Below are positions 9,736 to 18,240 of a DNA stretch of 64,000 bases, in pieces (position 1 is the stretch's first letter; every line of letters starts with the position of its first letter). The notes under the pieces are model-generated. The model was not told the origin of the DNA. It saw nothing but the letters and a program-made list of their open reading frames with translations, and did not search any database. The translations under genes were made by a program, and so were the position numbers. The stretch is from Acidobacteriota bacterium (lineage in GTDB: Bacteria; Acidobacteriota; Terriglobia; Acidiferrales; UBA7541), in the NCBI GenBank assembly GCA_003224085.1, contig QHYK01000085.1, positions 1 to 64,000 of the forward strand, written 5' to 3'.

Positions 9736-10461
9736 ATGAAGCGGAACATGCGATTGGGAACGATAAGCTTCGCGGCCCTGCCCATTCTGTTGGGTTCAGG
9801 GGCTTTCTATCCCGGCCCCAGCTCCGGAGCCATCACGGGAAAGGTGACCTACACGGGAACGCCCGCGAAACCGAAACTCATTGACATGGCCAAGCAGCCG
9901 GAGTGTATCAAGTTAAATCCCGAAGGCCTCCGAACAGAAGACGTGGTCGCCGGTCCAGGAAACGCTTTGCAAAATGTCCTCGTTTACATTTCTGGCGGAG
10001 ACTCCGATCCCCCCGCGCCGCCAACCGCAGTAACCTTTGATCAACACAATTGCCAGTATACAACGCATGTTCTTCCTCTTCGGGTGGGGCAAGATGTGAA
10101 CATTTCCAATAGCGACCCCTTTAATCACAACATTCACCCGCTAGCCAAAATCAACCGCGAATGGAACCGCATCCAGCTGCCGGGTACTCCGCCCTTTTCC
10201 TACTCCTATGAGAACGAAGAGTTCATCCACGTGAAGTGCAACATTCACGCGTGGATGAGCGCGTATTTTGTGGTTCTCAAGACCAGCCATGCCTCGGTTA
10301 CCCAAAACGACGGCACATTCCGGCTTCCCGATGTCCCTCCGGGCAGGTACACGGTGACGGCGTGGCATGAGACTTACGGCACGCAGAAGAAAGAAGCCAC
10401 TCTGGGCGGCGAAACGCTAAACGTCGATTTCGTCTTTCGCGCCATGCCACAATCTTATTGA
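9736..10461 (+). CDS. Secreted cupredoxin-like protein with C-terminal carboxypeptidase-regulatory domain (copy 2)
   Basis: A 241-residue exported protein (leader to about residue 30) with ribosome site GAGAGG just before ATG. The putative type 1 copper ligands are in SDPFNHNIHPL (His) and CNIHAWMSAY (Cys, His, Met). The C-terminal domain (GTFRLPDVPPGRYTVTAWHET) is a carboxypeptidase-regulatory sandwich. Its layout is the same as the gene at 5979-6734, so the two arose by duplication or are parallel components of one extracytoplasmic redox system. The TPR genes between and beside them may belong to the same system. Confidence 0.86.
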   Translation: MKRNMRLGTISFAALPILLGSGAFYPGPSSGAITGKVTYTGTPAKPKLIDMAKQPECIKLNPEGLRTEDVVAGPGNALQNVLVYISGGDSDPPAPPTAVTFDQHNCQYTTHVLPLRVGQDVNISNSDPFNHNIHPLAKINREWNRIQLPGTPPFSYSYENEEFIHVKCNIHAWMSAYFVVLKTSHASVTQNDGTFRLPDVPPGRYTVTAWHETYGTQKKEATLGGETLNVDFVFRAMPQSY

Positions 10462-10503
10462 GAAACTATTTGGTTTAGGATCGCTGCCTTAAGAGCAGGA
10501 ATG

Positions 10504-11847
10504 CTACGCCGAGGCGCGTTTGCGCCAAAACAGATATGCAGGCAAACCGACAGCAAACAGAATGATGGCAGCGGTGAGATTTTGGAATTGAGCAGGATCA
10601 CGGAACGCCAAGTACACGGCGTTGCCGACGATGGCAGCCGCGGCAAGGACGAAAAGAATCGGCGTCCAGGGATATCCTGGAACGCGGTAGGGAAGAGGCC
10701 GGCTGCCGCTGGCGCTGCGAATGGGAAAAATGGCCGCGGCTCCCAAACCGTAGAAAATCCAACCGATGAAAATCACGCCTTCAATCAATTTTTGAAACTG
10801 ACCTAATTGTCCGGCGCAGACGAGCACCGCCGACCACGCGCCAAGCGCAACGATGGCAAAGACCGGCGTGCGGTAGACGGCGTGCACCACGGCCAATTTC
10901 TTGAAGAACAAATTATCCTGCGCCATGGCGTAAAAGACGCGCGGGGCGGTGAGGAGGACGCTGTTTGCCGCACTGAACGTGGAAACGAGAATGGTGAGCG
11001 CGACGATTTTGCCCGCCCACGAGCCGAGAACTGCGCTGACCGAAGTTGCAGCGATAGTATCGCTAGCGGCGGTAGCCGCAGGACCGAGAGCCCACAGATA
11101 CGCCACGATGGCCAGGAGGTACAACCCGATAAGAACCAGCGAGCCAAGCAAGAAAGCGCGCGGAAATGCTTTTTGCGGATCCACAACTTCCCCTGCGCTG
11201 TAGGTTCCGAATTGCCAGCCTTCGTAAGCCCAAAGGACGGCGATCATCGCGAGGCCAAAACTCGAAAACAAGCTGGCGTCATGTTGCGTGACGCCCATCG
11301 CCGGAAGCACTTCCTTGGCGTGATGTCCCAGGGAGAGGAGCACCGCGCTCAGAATCACAATGACACCGGCCTTGACGAGTGTCGTCCAGTTCTGCAGGTC
11401 GGAACTTTTTCGCGTGCCCCAGACATTGACTGCGGTCACGAAGGCGATCACCAGCACGGCGACGAACGTCTGCATGATTTGAGAAACGGGAAATATCCTG
11501 GCGAAGTATTCGCTGAACGCGCGCGCCAGAGCGGCAACGGAGCCGCTGGCGATGACGAGAAAAAGACACCAGCCGTAAAGAAAAGCGGACGCGCGGCCGA
11601 ATCCGTCGCGAATGTAGCAATAGAGGCCGCCGGCTTCGGGATTAGCGGCTGCCAGTTCCGCGTAAGTGAGCGCGCCAAGGAGGGAAAGAACGCCGCCGAC
11701 GATCCACACCAGCATCGCGACGCCGACCGAGCCTCCCACCTGACGCAGAATGGGGCCCGGCGTGCGAAAGATGCCGGAGCCAATGACGGAACCGATGAAC
11801 AAAAGAAACAGATCTCGCAGGCGAAGTGTGCGGACAAGTTCAATCAT
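10504..11847 (-). CDS. APC-superfamily amino acid permease
   Basis: A 447-residue inner-membrane transporter with about 12 hydrophobic helices. I chose ATG 11847 (MIELVRTLRLRD), which gives the usual short cytoplasmic N-terminus. The first helix carries the substrate-binding glycine motif GSVIGSGIF typical of the APC family, followed by PGPILRQVGG and the conserved NPEAGGLYCY. Members exchange or import amino acids or polyamines with protons or by antiport; the substrate cannot be read from sequence. It ends 43 bp from the convergent cupredoxin-like gene. Gene 11914-12975 lies upstream on the same strand with a 66-bp gap. Confidence 0.92.
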   Translation of the reverse strand: MIELVRTLRLRDLFLLFIGSVIGSGIFRTPGPILRQVGGSVGVAMLVWIVGGVLSLLGALTYAELAAANPEAGGLYCYIRDGFGRASAFLYGWCLFLVIASGSVAALARAFSEYFARIFPVSQIMQTFVAVLVIAFVTAVNVWGTRKSSDLQNWTTLVKAGVIVILSAVLLSLGHHAKEVLPAMGVTQHDASLFSSFGLAMIAVLWAYEGWQFGTYSAGEVVDPQKAFPRAFLLGSLVLIGLYLLAIVAYLWALGPAATAASDTIAATSVSAVLGSWAGKIVALTILVSTFSAANSVLLTAPRVFYAMAQDNLFFKKLAVVHAVYRTPVFAIVALGAWSAVLVCAGQLGQFQKLIEGVIFIGWIFYGLGAAAIFPIRSASGSRPLPYRVPGYPWTPILFVLAAAAIVGNAVYLAFRDPAQFQNLTAAIILFAVGLPAYLFWRKRASA

Positions 11848-11913
11848 GGAGTAGCTTGCGGCGCCGTTTCTCGCGAGCAAGCCGAACGCATCATAACCGG
11901 AGATTGGGAGGCG

Positions 11914-12975
11914 TCAAGGAGAACTTGGAGGAACGTAAATCGGCGATGGCATAAAACACAGAATAAAAATGACCAAGGCGAGGAATGCGCCGAGCCGCCG
12001 ATTTGCATCCAGCGGAGACGAATCGTAGACCGGAGGGATGCGCAGAAAACGCATCAGCAGGAGCATGCCGCCCCAGATGTACCAGCCTTCCCAGAAATGC
12101 AGCCAGCCAAGAGCAATCAATCCGATGGGCAGCAGCAGAGAAAAAACGCGGTGCGCTGGCACGCTGACTGAACGCAGAATGTGGCCGCCGTCGAGCTGCG
12201 CGACCGGCAAGAGATTCAGAGCGGTGACAAAGAGCGCGACCCACGCGGCGCGGCCAATTGGGGGCAGCAACAGCGCGGCGGGAGAAATCCCCGGGCGAAA
12301 AGCCGCTTCCAAAAACCGCAGCAGAAGGGGCGTACCGTAGATCAGTTCCGCCTTCGCGGGATTGGCAAGCTCAGGAACGAACTTTGCATGCAGGACTCCG
12401 TAGGCCAGCGCGGGAATCGCGAAGACGAAACCCACGATGGGCCCTGAAGCGCCTACATCGAACAGCGCGCGGTTGGTGCGCATCGGCGAGCGAATCAGCA
12501 TGAACGCGCCAAAAGTGCCGGCCAGATTGGGAAAGGGAATAAAAAAAGGATAGCTGGCGCGGAGACGATGGTAGCGGCAAGCAAAGAAGTGCCCGAGTTC
12601 ATGAGCCAGTAAAATTCCGAGCAGCGTGGCGGCAAAGGGAAGCCCAGTCAGCAGACCGGCGGGATTTTCGTAGAACAGGGTGAAGGCGTGGATAAACTCG
12701 TTTACGGACACGGCCTCGTTGTGCGCGTAAGCGACGGCAAACTGTGTGCCGGCGACAATAGAGGTGCACAGTGTAAGGAAAAAAAGGAAAACCGCGAGGA
12801 CCAGCGATTTCACGGATGGGCGAGAAGGAATCTGCGCGTCATACCATTGGCGGACGAGATCGGAGCTCCAATCCGCGCTGACAGGTCTGGTTGAAGGAGG
12901 ATTCTCTGGCACTGGAGGCGGCAGGCTCACGAGGTCATAGGCGCGGCAAATGTGCCAGCCCTCATAGTACAGCAC
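11914..12975 (-). CDS. Site-2-type membrane metalloprotease (M50 family)
   Basis: About 353 residues with several transmembrane helices. The zinc-binding motif HELGH lies in a helix (LLAHELGHFFAC), and the second M50 motif LDGGH (VAQLDGGHILRS) supplies the third ligand. Together they define an intramembrane-type protease of the YwhC/SREBP-S2P group. No PDZ domain is visible. The frame opens with GTG at 12975; a later start is possible because the first 45 residues are Pro-rich and poorly conserved in appearance. Such proteases cut membrane-bound regulators; the target is unknown. Probably co-transcribed with the APC permease downstream. Confidence 0.9.
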   Translation of the reverse strand: MLYYEGWHICRAYDLVSLPPPVPENPPSTRPVSADWSSDLVRQWYDAQIPSRPSVKSLVLAVFLFFLTLCTSIVAGTQFAVAYAHNEAVSVNEFIHAFTLFYENPAGLLTGLPFAATLLGILLAHELGHFFACRYHRLRASYPFFIPFPNLAGTFGAFMLIRSPMRTNRALFDVGASGPIVGFVFAIPALAYGVLHAKFVPELANPAKAELIYGTPLLLRFLEAAFRPGISPAALLLPPIGRAAWVALFVTALNLLPVAQLDGGHILRSVSVPAHRVFSLLLPIGLIALGWLHFWEGWYIWGGMLLLMRFLRIPPVYDSSPLDANRRLGAFLALVIFILCFMPSPIYVPPSSP

Positions 12976-13070
12976 AGGTGGGCGGATTCATGCCAGCGAG
13001 GAAACCCGGAGGAATTCTTGTCACGAGGATTTGCAAATTTGTTTTGCGGGCTTCTGGAGAACCACGAGCC

Positions 13071-13352
13071 TTATTTCTTTTCGTCGTCTTTGCCCTGAAG
13101 TTCCTTGCCCGGCTTGAAGCGCACGGCTTTTCCGGGAGGGATGTTGACTTCTTCGCCGGTGCGAGGATTGCGTCCGATGCCGGTCTTGCGGGGCTTCACG
13201 CTGAAAACGCCGAAGCGGCGGAGCTCGATGCGCTGGCTGCGGCCAAGCGCCTGCTTCAGGGATTCGAAAACGGTTTCGACGGCCTGCTCGGCCTTGGTGC
13301 GGCTTATATTTGTCGCTGTCACAACGGCGTTAACCAGATCCAGCTTAATCAC
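13071..13352 (-). CDS. HU/IHF-family DNA-binding protein
   Basis: A 93-residue protein. I chose GTG 13352 because it is preceded by GGGAGGAGCGC, a strong ribosome site, and it gives the normal HU length starting VIKLDLVNAV; the frame upstream is not conserved in appearance. The beta-arm signature GRNPRTGEEVNIPPGKAVRFKPG is intact, including the DNA-intercalating Pro region. The arm Phe-Gly-Val-Phe-Ser (RRFGVFSVKPRKTGIGRNP) matches HU/IHF. It bends and compacts DNA. The C-terminal DDEKK tail is acidic and basic. Divergent from dcd. Confidence 0.93.
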   Translation of the reverse strand: MIKLDLVNAVVTATNISRTKAEQAVETVFESLKQALGRSQRIELRRFGVFSVKPRKTGIGRNPRTGEEVNIPPGKAVRFKPGKELQGKDDEKK

Positions 13353-13652
13353 GCGCTCCTCCCGCACATCCGAGGCAGATGCTAGAAGGTGCGAGGGCGG
13401 GTTGTCAAGACGTGAGGGGTAATTTACACTGAACGTCTTTTGGCGCGAGGGGGCTGCGCCGATTCGCTGCAATCATCGAAACAAGTTGGCCATGTGACAT
13501 CAACGAGCAGCATCGGTAAAAAACCGGAAAGCAGATCCCTCTCCCCGCAAAAACTGCGGGGATTCGGGATGAAAAGTTTGGACCGATGCGCTTTCAGGCA
13601 GGATGTCAGCAGAACGAAATAAGTTCCTTAAATTACATCTCAGGAGGAAGGG
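13353..13652. other. Divergent promoter region between HU and dcd
   Basis: About 300 bp holding the leaders of both genes. The dcd ribosome site is strong (TCAGGAGGAAGGGATG). No operator-like palindrome was seen. Confidence 0.4.
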
Positions 13653-14207
13653 ATGTCCGTCAAGCCAGACCGGTGGATCCGGCGCATGGCGCTGGAGCAG
13701 AAAATGATCGAGCCGTTTACGGACCGGCAAGTGCGGGAAGGAGTGATCAGTTACGGAGTGTCATCGTACGGCTACGACATTCGCGTGGCGGACGAGTTCC
13801 GGATTTTCACCAACGTGAACACGACCATCGTCGATCCCAAGCATTTCGATTCGCGGTCGCTGGTGGAATTTAAAGGCGAGGTTTGCGTCATTCCGCCGAA
13901 TTCCTTCGCGCTGGCGCTGTCGGTGGAATACTTCCGCATTCCGCGCAACGTACTGACGATTTGCGTGGGCAAATCGACGTATGCGCGCTGCGGGATCATT
14001 GTTAACGTGACGCCGTTTGAGCCGGAGTGGGAAGGCTTCGTGACTCTGGAAATCAGCAACACCACGCCGCTGCCCGCTAAGATTTACGCCAACGAGGGGT
14101 TGTGCCAGGTGATTTTCTTTTTGTCGGACGAAGATTGCGAAGTCAGCTACAAGGACAAAAAAGGGAAATATCAGGCACAGGGTGGCATCGTGTTGCCGCG
14201 GCTATAG
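13653..14207 (+). CDS. dcd: dCTP deaminase
   Basis: A 184-residue enzyme that deaminates dCTP to dUTP, feeding dTMP synthesis. It shows the family signatures: N-terminal [13 protein letters not shown], the phosphate-contacting GKSTYARCG, and the catalytic-Glu segment [14 protein letters not shown] followed by LCQVIFF. Length and ends match trimeric bacterial Dcd. ATG 13653 has a canonical GGAGGA ribosome site 7 bases upstream. Whether it also hydrolyses dUTP, as some homologues do, cannot be told. It faces the convergent DedA gene across about 120 bp. Confidence 0.96.
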   Translation: MSVKPDRWIRRMALEQKMIEPFTDRQVREGVISYGVSSYGYDIRVADEFRIFTNVNTTIVDPKHFDSRSLVEFKGEVCVIPPNSFALALSVEYFRIPRNVLTICVGKSTYARCGIIVNVTPFEPEWEGFVTLEISNTTPLPAKIYANEGLCQVIFFLSDEDCEVSYKDKKGKYQAQGGIVLPRL

Positions 14208-14330
14208 TTGGGAAGTGACCGGTGAATAGTGGCTGCGAAACGGCAAAGGGTTGCCCCGCGACAGAGATTGCCGGCATTCCGCTTGGCACTGAATTGTTTC
14301 TGAACTCCTGCGGGAATTTGCCGATCATGC

Positions 14331-15266
14331 TCACGGACGAGTTGCCATGGGGAAGCCGCGCTCGCGCCAGGCCTGCAACCCGCCTTCCAGCGGCCGGATG
14401 CGCCTGATACCGTTTTTTCTAAGAAGCAGCGCCACACGGGCGCTGGTGGCTTCGTTGGGTCAAGTACAGTAAAGAACCACTTCGCCATCCCGCGGCAAAC
14501 GGTTGTTCTTTTCTTCGAGTTCCTTGGCTTCGATGTGCACCGCTCCGGGAATGACTTCAGGCGCGGCTTCGAAATCCATCGAATGGCGCAGGTCGACAAT
14601 CGTGATTTGCTCGCCCGCGTCGAGTTTTTGCTTTAATTCATCCACGGTGATACGCGCGATACGCAATTCGCGCAGGAAGCGCTGCCTGCCAACAAATTTG
14701 TATCCGATGTATGCCGCAAGCGCGCCAAACACCACGACAAGAAGCCACCCTCCCAGCGAAGCAAGGCTCGCTGCAACGCGCTCGATCTCTCCGGCGAACA
14801 CGTAGCCAAGCCCCAGAAACGCGCCGGCCCACAGCATGGTACCCAACGCGTCGAACAGCAGAAAGCGCCGAAAGCGCATGTGAAAAATTCCGGCAAGCGG
14901 GGGCGTCACCAATCCCAAGCCGGGAATGAATTTAGCCACTAAAAGCGACCGCGCACCTTGTTTGGAGAAAATACCTTCCGTTCGGCGGACGCAGGAATCC
15001 GGTTCGAGGGAAATGCGGCAGAGAAGCTGCAGAATCTTGATTCCCCTGTGGCGGCCAAGCTGAAACCAGACGGAATCCGAACTAACAGCTCCCAGCACGC
15101 AGAACAAAAGGCAGGCGAAGAAATTCAGGTACCCCTTGCCGGAAAGTGCGCCCGCTGCCAGGAGCAAAGGCATAGCCGGAACAGGCACGCCTAATTGTTC
15201 GACAAAAACCCACCCGAACAGAACGGCGTGTCCGTGGTGGATGAGGAACTCGAAGGCACGATGCAT
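14331..15266 (-). CDS. DedA membrane protein fused to rhodanese domain; candidate selenoprotein with in-frame TGA
   Basis: Read through TGA 14460-14462, the frame gives 311 residues and ends at TGA 14331-14333. Residues 1-195 are a DedA membrane protein (FVEQLGVPVPA; FQLGRHRG; KFIPGLGLVTPPLAG). Residues about 210-311 are a rhodanese domain (ITIVDLRHSMDFE; IPGAVHIEAKEL). The TGA falls two codons after the rhodanese Cys, in VVLYCT-TGA-PNEATSAR, and the frame continues as a complete domain ending RPLEGGLQAWRERGFP. From memory, Cys-containing relatives have YC[ST]CPNE here, so TGA replaces Cys and would give Cys267-Thr-Sec269. A SECIS-like hairpin follows 14 nt later. ATG 15266 is the natural start; an upstream one at 15326 overlaps the nitroreductase. 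The alternative is a nonsense mutation truncating the domain. Confidence 0.72.
14427..14445 (-). promoter_or_regulatory. SECIS-like hairpin downstream of in-frame TGA
   Basis: On the minus strand CAGCGCC, loop CGTGT, GGCGCTG forms a perfect 7-bp stem. The apical loop begins 21 nt after the TGA and has G as its second base. This agrees with the known bacterial SECIS rules (short stem-loop in the coding region, G in the first two loop bases, loop roughly 16-37 nt after UGA). SelB binding is inferred, not shown. Confidence 0.6.
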
Positions 15267-15292
15267 GGATAGGCTGGAGCCCGTCTCCTCGA

Positions 15293-15898
15293 TTACTTTG
15301 CCGCGAAGGGAGCAGTATGCCCCCAATGGCCGGTCATCACAAATTCGCGGATGGGCTTGCGCGCTCTTGGCGCCAACTCGGACTTCCGGAAATCCTCGGG
15401 AAGAGTTTCCGGGTCTCCGGGATGGCCAATGGCGATGGCCGACACGGGATCCCAGCCCTCAGGAATTCCGAATGTTTGTCGAGCCTTGTCGTGAGAGAAG
15501 CCGGCCATTTGGTGAACGAGCAGGCCTCGCGATGTAGCCTCCGCGGTCAATTGGGCATTTGCGGCGCCGACATCATGGACAGCCACGGGATTCGGCGTGC
15601 CGTTGTGGCTGAAGTTCCGCCGCGCCACGGAAATCGCGAGGACCGGGGCGTTCTTCGCCCAGTTTTGGTTGAATTCCACCAAAACCCCCAGCATCTTCTT
15701 GAAATTCTCGGGATCATCCTTGGTGGCCACCAGATAAGCCCAGGGCTGCTCGTTGTAGCTGGAGGCTGCCCAGCGGGCCGCCTCGAAAAGGCTTGCGAGA
15801 ACCGCCGGTTCCACGGGCTTGTCCGAGAAAGCGCGTGGACTCCAGCGATTGCGGATGAGCTCGTGAACAGGATGATCGGTTACCGCTGCTTTGTGCAT
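15293..15898 (-). CDS. Nitroreductase-family flavoprotein
   Basis: A 201-residue FMN-dependent oxidoreductase. ATG 15898 is preceded by AAAAAGGATCAAGAAC, a good ribosome site. The N-terminal FMN-phosphate motif RNRWSPRAFSDKPV and SYNEQPWAYLVA, plus the C-terminal GHPGDPETLPEDFR, match the nitroreductase family; EATSRGLLVHQMAGF is also typical. Members reduce nitro groups, quinones or enones with NAD(P)H. It lies 26 bp upstream of the DedA-rhodanese gene and about 100 bp downstream of yceI, inside a MarR-headed gene run, which suggests a role in handling electrophiles or oxidants. Confidence 0.92.
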   Translation of the reverse strand: MHKAAVTDHPVHELIRNRWSPRAFSDKPVEPAVLASLFEAARWAASSYNEQPWAYLVATKDDPENFKKMLGVLVEFNQNWAKNAPVLAISVARRNFSHNGTPNPVAVHDVGAANAQLTAEATSRGLLVHQMAGFSHDKARQTFGIPEGWDPVSAIAIGHPGDPETLPEDFRKSELAPRARKPIREFVMTGHWGHTAPFAAK

Positions 15899-15998
15899 GT
15901 TCTTGATCCTTTTTCGTCGGCTCTTCTTAGATGATGAGGCGAAGGGAAGCGGTGCATTCACGCCGCTTCAGACCTGGTCGTAATTTTCCGAAATAATG

Positions 15999-16625
15999 TT
16001 AGTCGCCGGATTTTACCGGAGCTTTCTGGATGAATTCCGCATCGATGGTGATGTTCACTTCGTCGCCCACCACGACTCCGCCGTTGTCGAGCTTGGCGTT
16101 CCATTTCACGCCGTAGTCCTGCCGGTTGATTTTGGTAGTGGCGGAGACGGCCACGCGCTGATTGCCCCACGGATCCTTCGCCGGGGAAGTCGGCCCTTCC
16201 ACGTCGAGGACGACTTCCTTCGTTGTGCCATGAATGGTCAGGTCACCGGTGACGCGGAGCTTTCCGGGGGCGACTTGCTCGACCTTCTTGGATTTGAAGG
16301 TCATGGTGGGGAAGTGCGCCACATCAAAGAAGCGTTCGCTGCGCAAGTCCTTATCGCGGTCGGGTTCGCGGGTATCCACGGTGTTCACGTCGATGGTCAC
16401 ATCCACGCTCGATTTGGCGATGTCCTGGTCATCGAGCAGCATCGTTCCGCGCATCTTGCTGAACGCGCCGCGCACGGTGGAAAGCCCTAGATGGCGGACG
16501 GCGAACTGCGCTGAGGAGTGTTGCGGGTCAATCTGCCAGCTGGAATTGCCGGCTCGGACAGGCAGGGAAAGCCCCAGTGCCAGGCTGGCGAGTATTGCCA
16601 TTCGAGAGAGGTATCGATTCATCAT
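15999..16625 (-). CDS. Exported YceI-family lipocalin-like protein
   Basis: A 208-residue protein. ATG 16625, or the adjacent ATG 16622, follows AGAAGGAAAATC. The leader MAILASLALGLSLPVRAG signals export. The mature part is a YceI beta-barrel: WQIDPQHSSAQFAVRHLGLSTVRGAF at the start, then LRSERFFDVAHFPTMTFKS and LTIHGTTKEVVLDVE. YceI proteins bind polyisoprenoid-type lipids or quinones in the periplasm and are often linked to redox stress. It is 52 bp downstream of marR on the same strand, so probably in the same transcript. Confidence 0.94.
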   Translation of the reverse strand: MMNRYLSRMAILASLALGLSLPVRAGNSSWQIDPQHSSAQFAVRHLGLSTVRGAFSKMRGTMLLDDQDIAKSSVDVTIDVNTVDTREPDRDKDLRSERFFDVAHFPTMTFKSKKVEQVAPGKLRVTGDLTIHGTTKEVVLDVEGPTSPAKDPWGNQRVAVSATTKINRQDYGVKWNAKLDNGGVVVGDEVNITIDAEFIQKAPVKSGD

Positions 16626-16677
16626 GATTTTCCTTCCTTCTTGAGTTTGGAGTTTGAAACATGGAACTGCTGTGTCT

Positions 16678-17139
16678 TTACTGCTGCTCGTGCGCACGAA
16701 CTTCTTCCAGCAAGTCATACAGAGTCTTCAGGCGCGCGCCAGCCATGTGCCGGAACTGCTTTTTGTGCAAATCCCGCATGGGTTGGTCCAGCGGCTTTAA
16801 CAGCTCAAGCCCACGCGGAGTAATGCGTGTCTTCACGACGCGGCGGTCGTCCTTCTGGCGTTCGCGGGTAATCAATCCGCGCTTCTCCATGCGGTCGAGC
16901 AGACGCGTAATATCCGGGTCGTGCGTAATCAAGCGCTCGCCAATGCCGCGGCAGGCCAGTCCGCCCGGGCCCGCGCCGCGGAGGATGCGCAGCACGTTGT
17001 ACTGCGTGCCGGTCAATTCCGCGGTGCGCGTGAGATGTTCGGCTTGTTGGCCGAGCGCGTCGGCGGCCTTCTGTAAGCTGAGAAAGGTGCGCTCTTCCAA
17101 GCGAGCGGGCGGGCGTTGCGGTTTGTTCCCGGCGTTCAT
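16678..17139 (-). CDS. MarR-family transcriptional regulator
   Basis: A 153-residue winged-helix regulator. ATG 17139 gives the usual N-terminus. The recognition helix region is LACRGIGERLITHDPDITRLLDRMEKRGLI, and the wing is REERQ-like (RERQKDDRRVVKTRITPRG), the classical MarR D-x-R motif. A perfect 9-bp inverted repeat lies just upstream of the start, so it likely represses its own operon (marR, yceI, nitroreductase, dedA-rhodanese) and releases on binding a phenolic ligand or on Cys oxidation. The single visible Cys is in LACRG. Confidence 0.93.
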   Translation of the reverse strand: MNAGNKPQRPPARLEERTFLSLQKAADALGQQAEHLTRTAELTGTQYNVLRILRGAGPGGLACRGIGERLITHDPDITRLLDRMEKRGLITRERQKDDRRVVKTRITPRGLELLKPLDQPMRDLHKKQFRHMAGARLKTLYDLLEEVRAHEQQ

Positions 17140-17148
17140 GAACGGAAT

Positions 17149-17170
17149 AATAGTCGTGTAAACGACTATT
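17149..17170. promoter_or_regulatory. Candidate MarR operator palindrome
   Basis: AATAGTCGT-GTAA-ACGACTATT, perfect 9-bp arms with a 4-base centre, lies 10 bp upstream of the marR start codon. The size and symmetry fit a MarR dimer site, and the position would block transcription of the four-gene run. Confidence 0.75.
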
Positions 17171-17203
17171 GTCAAGAGGAAAATGTCAGGACGACGGCGC
17201 CTT

Positions 17204-17953
17204 CTAAGCCTTGCGCAGCGGCCGCAATTGCATCTCGCTCAGGAAGCTCCCCGGCCTTTGCGTGACGATCGCTTCTATGGCATGCGCGACGTCTTCCGCG
17301 CTGAGCGCTTTCGAAGGATCTTTTGGGCGGCTGCCGGAAAATTCGGTGGCCACGCTTCCCGGGCAAATCACGCTCACGCGAATGCCGTGGTCACGCAAAT
17401 CTTCCGCCATGCAGCCGGAGAGGCCCATCAGGCCCCATTTGGAGGCGCAGTAGATTCCGCCTCCGGCAAACGTGCTTTTCCCGGCCAGCGAACTGATATT
17501 GATAATGTCTCCGGAGCCGCGCTTGATCATCGACGGCACCACCGTACGGGACACGAGGAACACGCTCTTGAGATTGCTATCGAGAATGCGATCCCAATCC
17601 GCCTCGGTTTTTTCGTGCGCCGGGCCGAAGAGGCCGATTCCGGCATTGTTCACCAGAATCGTGATCGGACCGAGTGCCGCTTCGGTTTTGGCGACGAGTT
17701 CGGAAACCGGCCCTGCCTGAGTGACGTCCGCTACTTGAGCAAACGCGCGCGGGCCAAGCTTTTTCAGGCTGGCGGCGGAATCTTCCAGCGCCTTGCGGTC
17801 GCGGCCGCAGATGGCCACCGAAGCGCCGAGTCCCGCCAGACGATGCGCGATGGCGCGGCCGATGCCGCGGCTCCCTCCCGTCACCAGTGCCACACTTCCC
17901 GAGAGTGCCTTTTTTTCGCGTAACTCGCTATTTGCGTCACGTATTCCAGCCAT
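17204..17953 (-). CDS. Short-chain dehydrogenase/reductase
   Basis: A 249-residue classical SDR. ATG 17953 follows GCGAGGAAGAATTCTC, a strong ribosome site; the upstream frame extension is rejected. It shows the NAD(P)-binding TGGSRGIGRAIA, the structural NNAG, and the catalytic Ser, Tyr and Lys in NISSLAG ... YCASKWG. The Arg after the first Gly motif (GGSRG, and CGRDR) suggests NADP(H). The substrate is unknown. It lies upstream of marR on the same strand but is separated by the operator region. Divergent from the gene at 18241. Confidence 0.93.
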   Translation of the reverse strand: MAGIRDANSELREKKALSGSVALVTGGSRGIGRAIAHRLAGLGASVAICGRDRKALEDSAASLKKLGPRAFAQVADVTQAGPVSELVAKTEAALGPITILVNNAGIGLFGPAHEKTEADWDRILDSNLKSVFLVSRTVVPSMIKRGSGDIINISSLAGKSTFAGGGIYCASKWGLMGLSGCMAEDLRDHGIRVSVICPGSVATEFSGSRPKDPSKALSAEDVAHAIEAIVTQRPGSFLSEMQLRPLRKA

Positions 17954-18240
17954 GAGAATTCTTCCTCGCACGGGCCACTCTTTTTGTGCGAAACTCATCC
18001 TATCATCAGAGATTTCTGTGGCAGCAGCCATCCGTTCGCTGCAGCAGAAACGATTGAGAAGTGGCCCCGCGGCACAAAGAAATCATCAGGAGCATCGTCG
18101 AGGATAACGGCTTGCGGATTGAACTCGCCTTTACCTATAATCCCAAGGTTTTCCGAGACAGAATGATTCCCGGTGGAAGAATTCCGGGTCGCACCGAAAC
18201 ACAAATTCGACGCACGGAAGCTCAGCGAGGAGAAACCGGA

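Noticed and set aside
10807-12171. 454-residue plus-strand open frame
   Set aside because: Antisense to the APC permease and M50 protease; charged low-complexity translation and no ribosome site.
14460-14462. TGA as the true end of the DedA gene
   Set aside because: It would cut a rhodanese domain in its active-site loop while the rest of the domain follows in the same frame; read-through is the better model, though a nonsense mutation remains possible.
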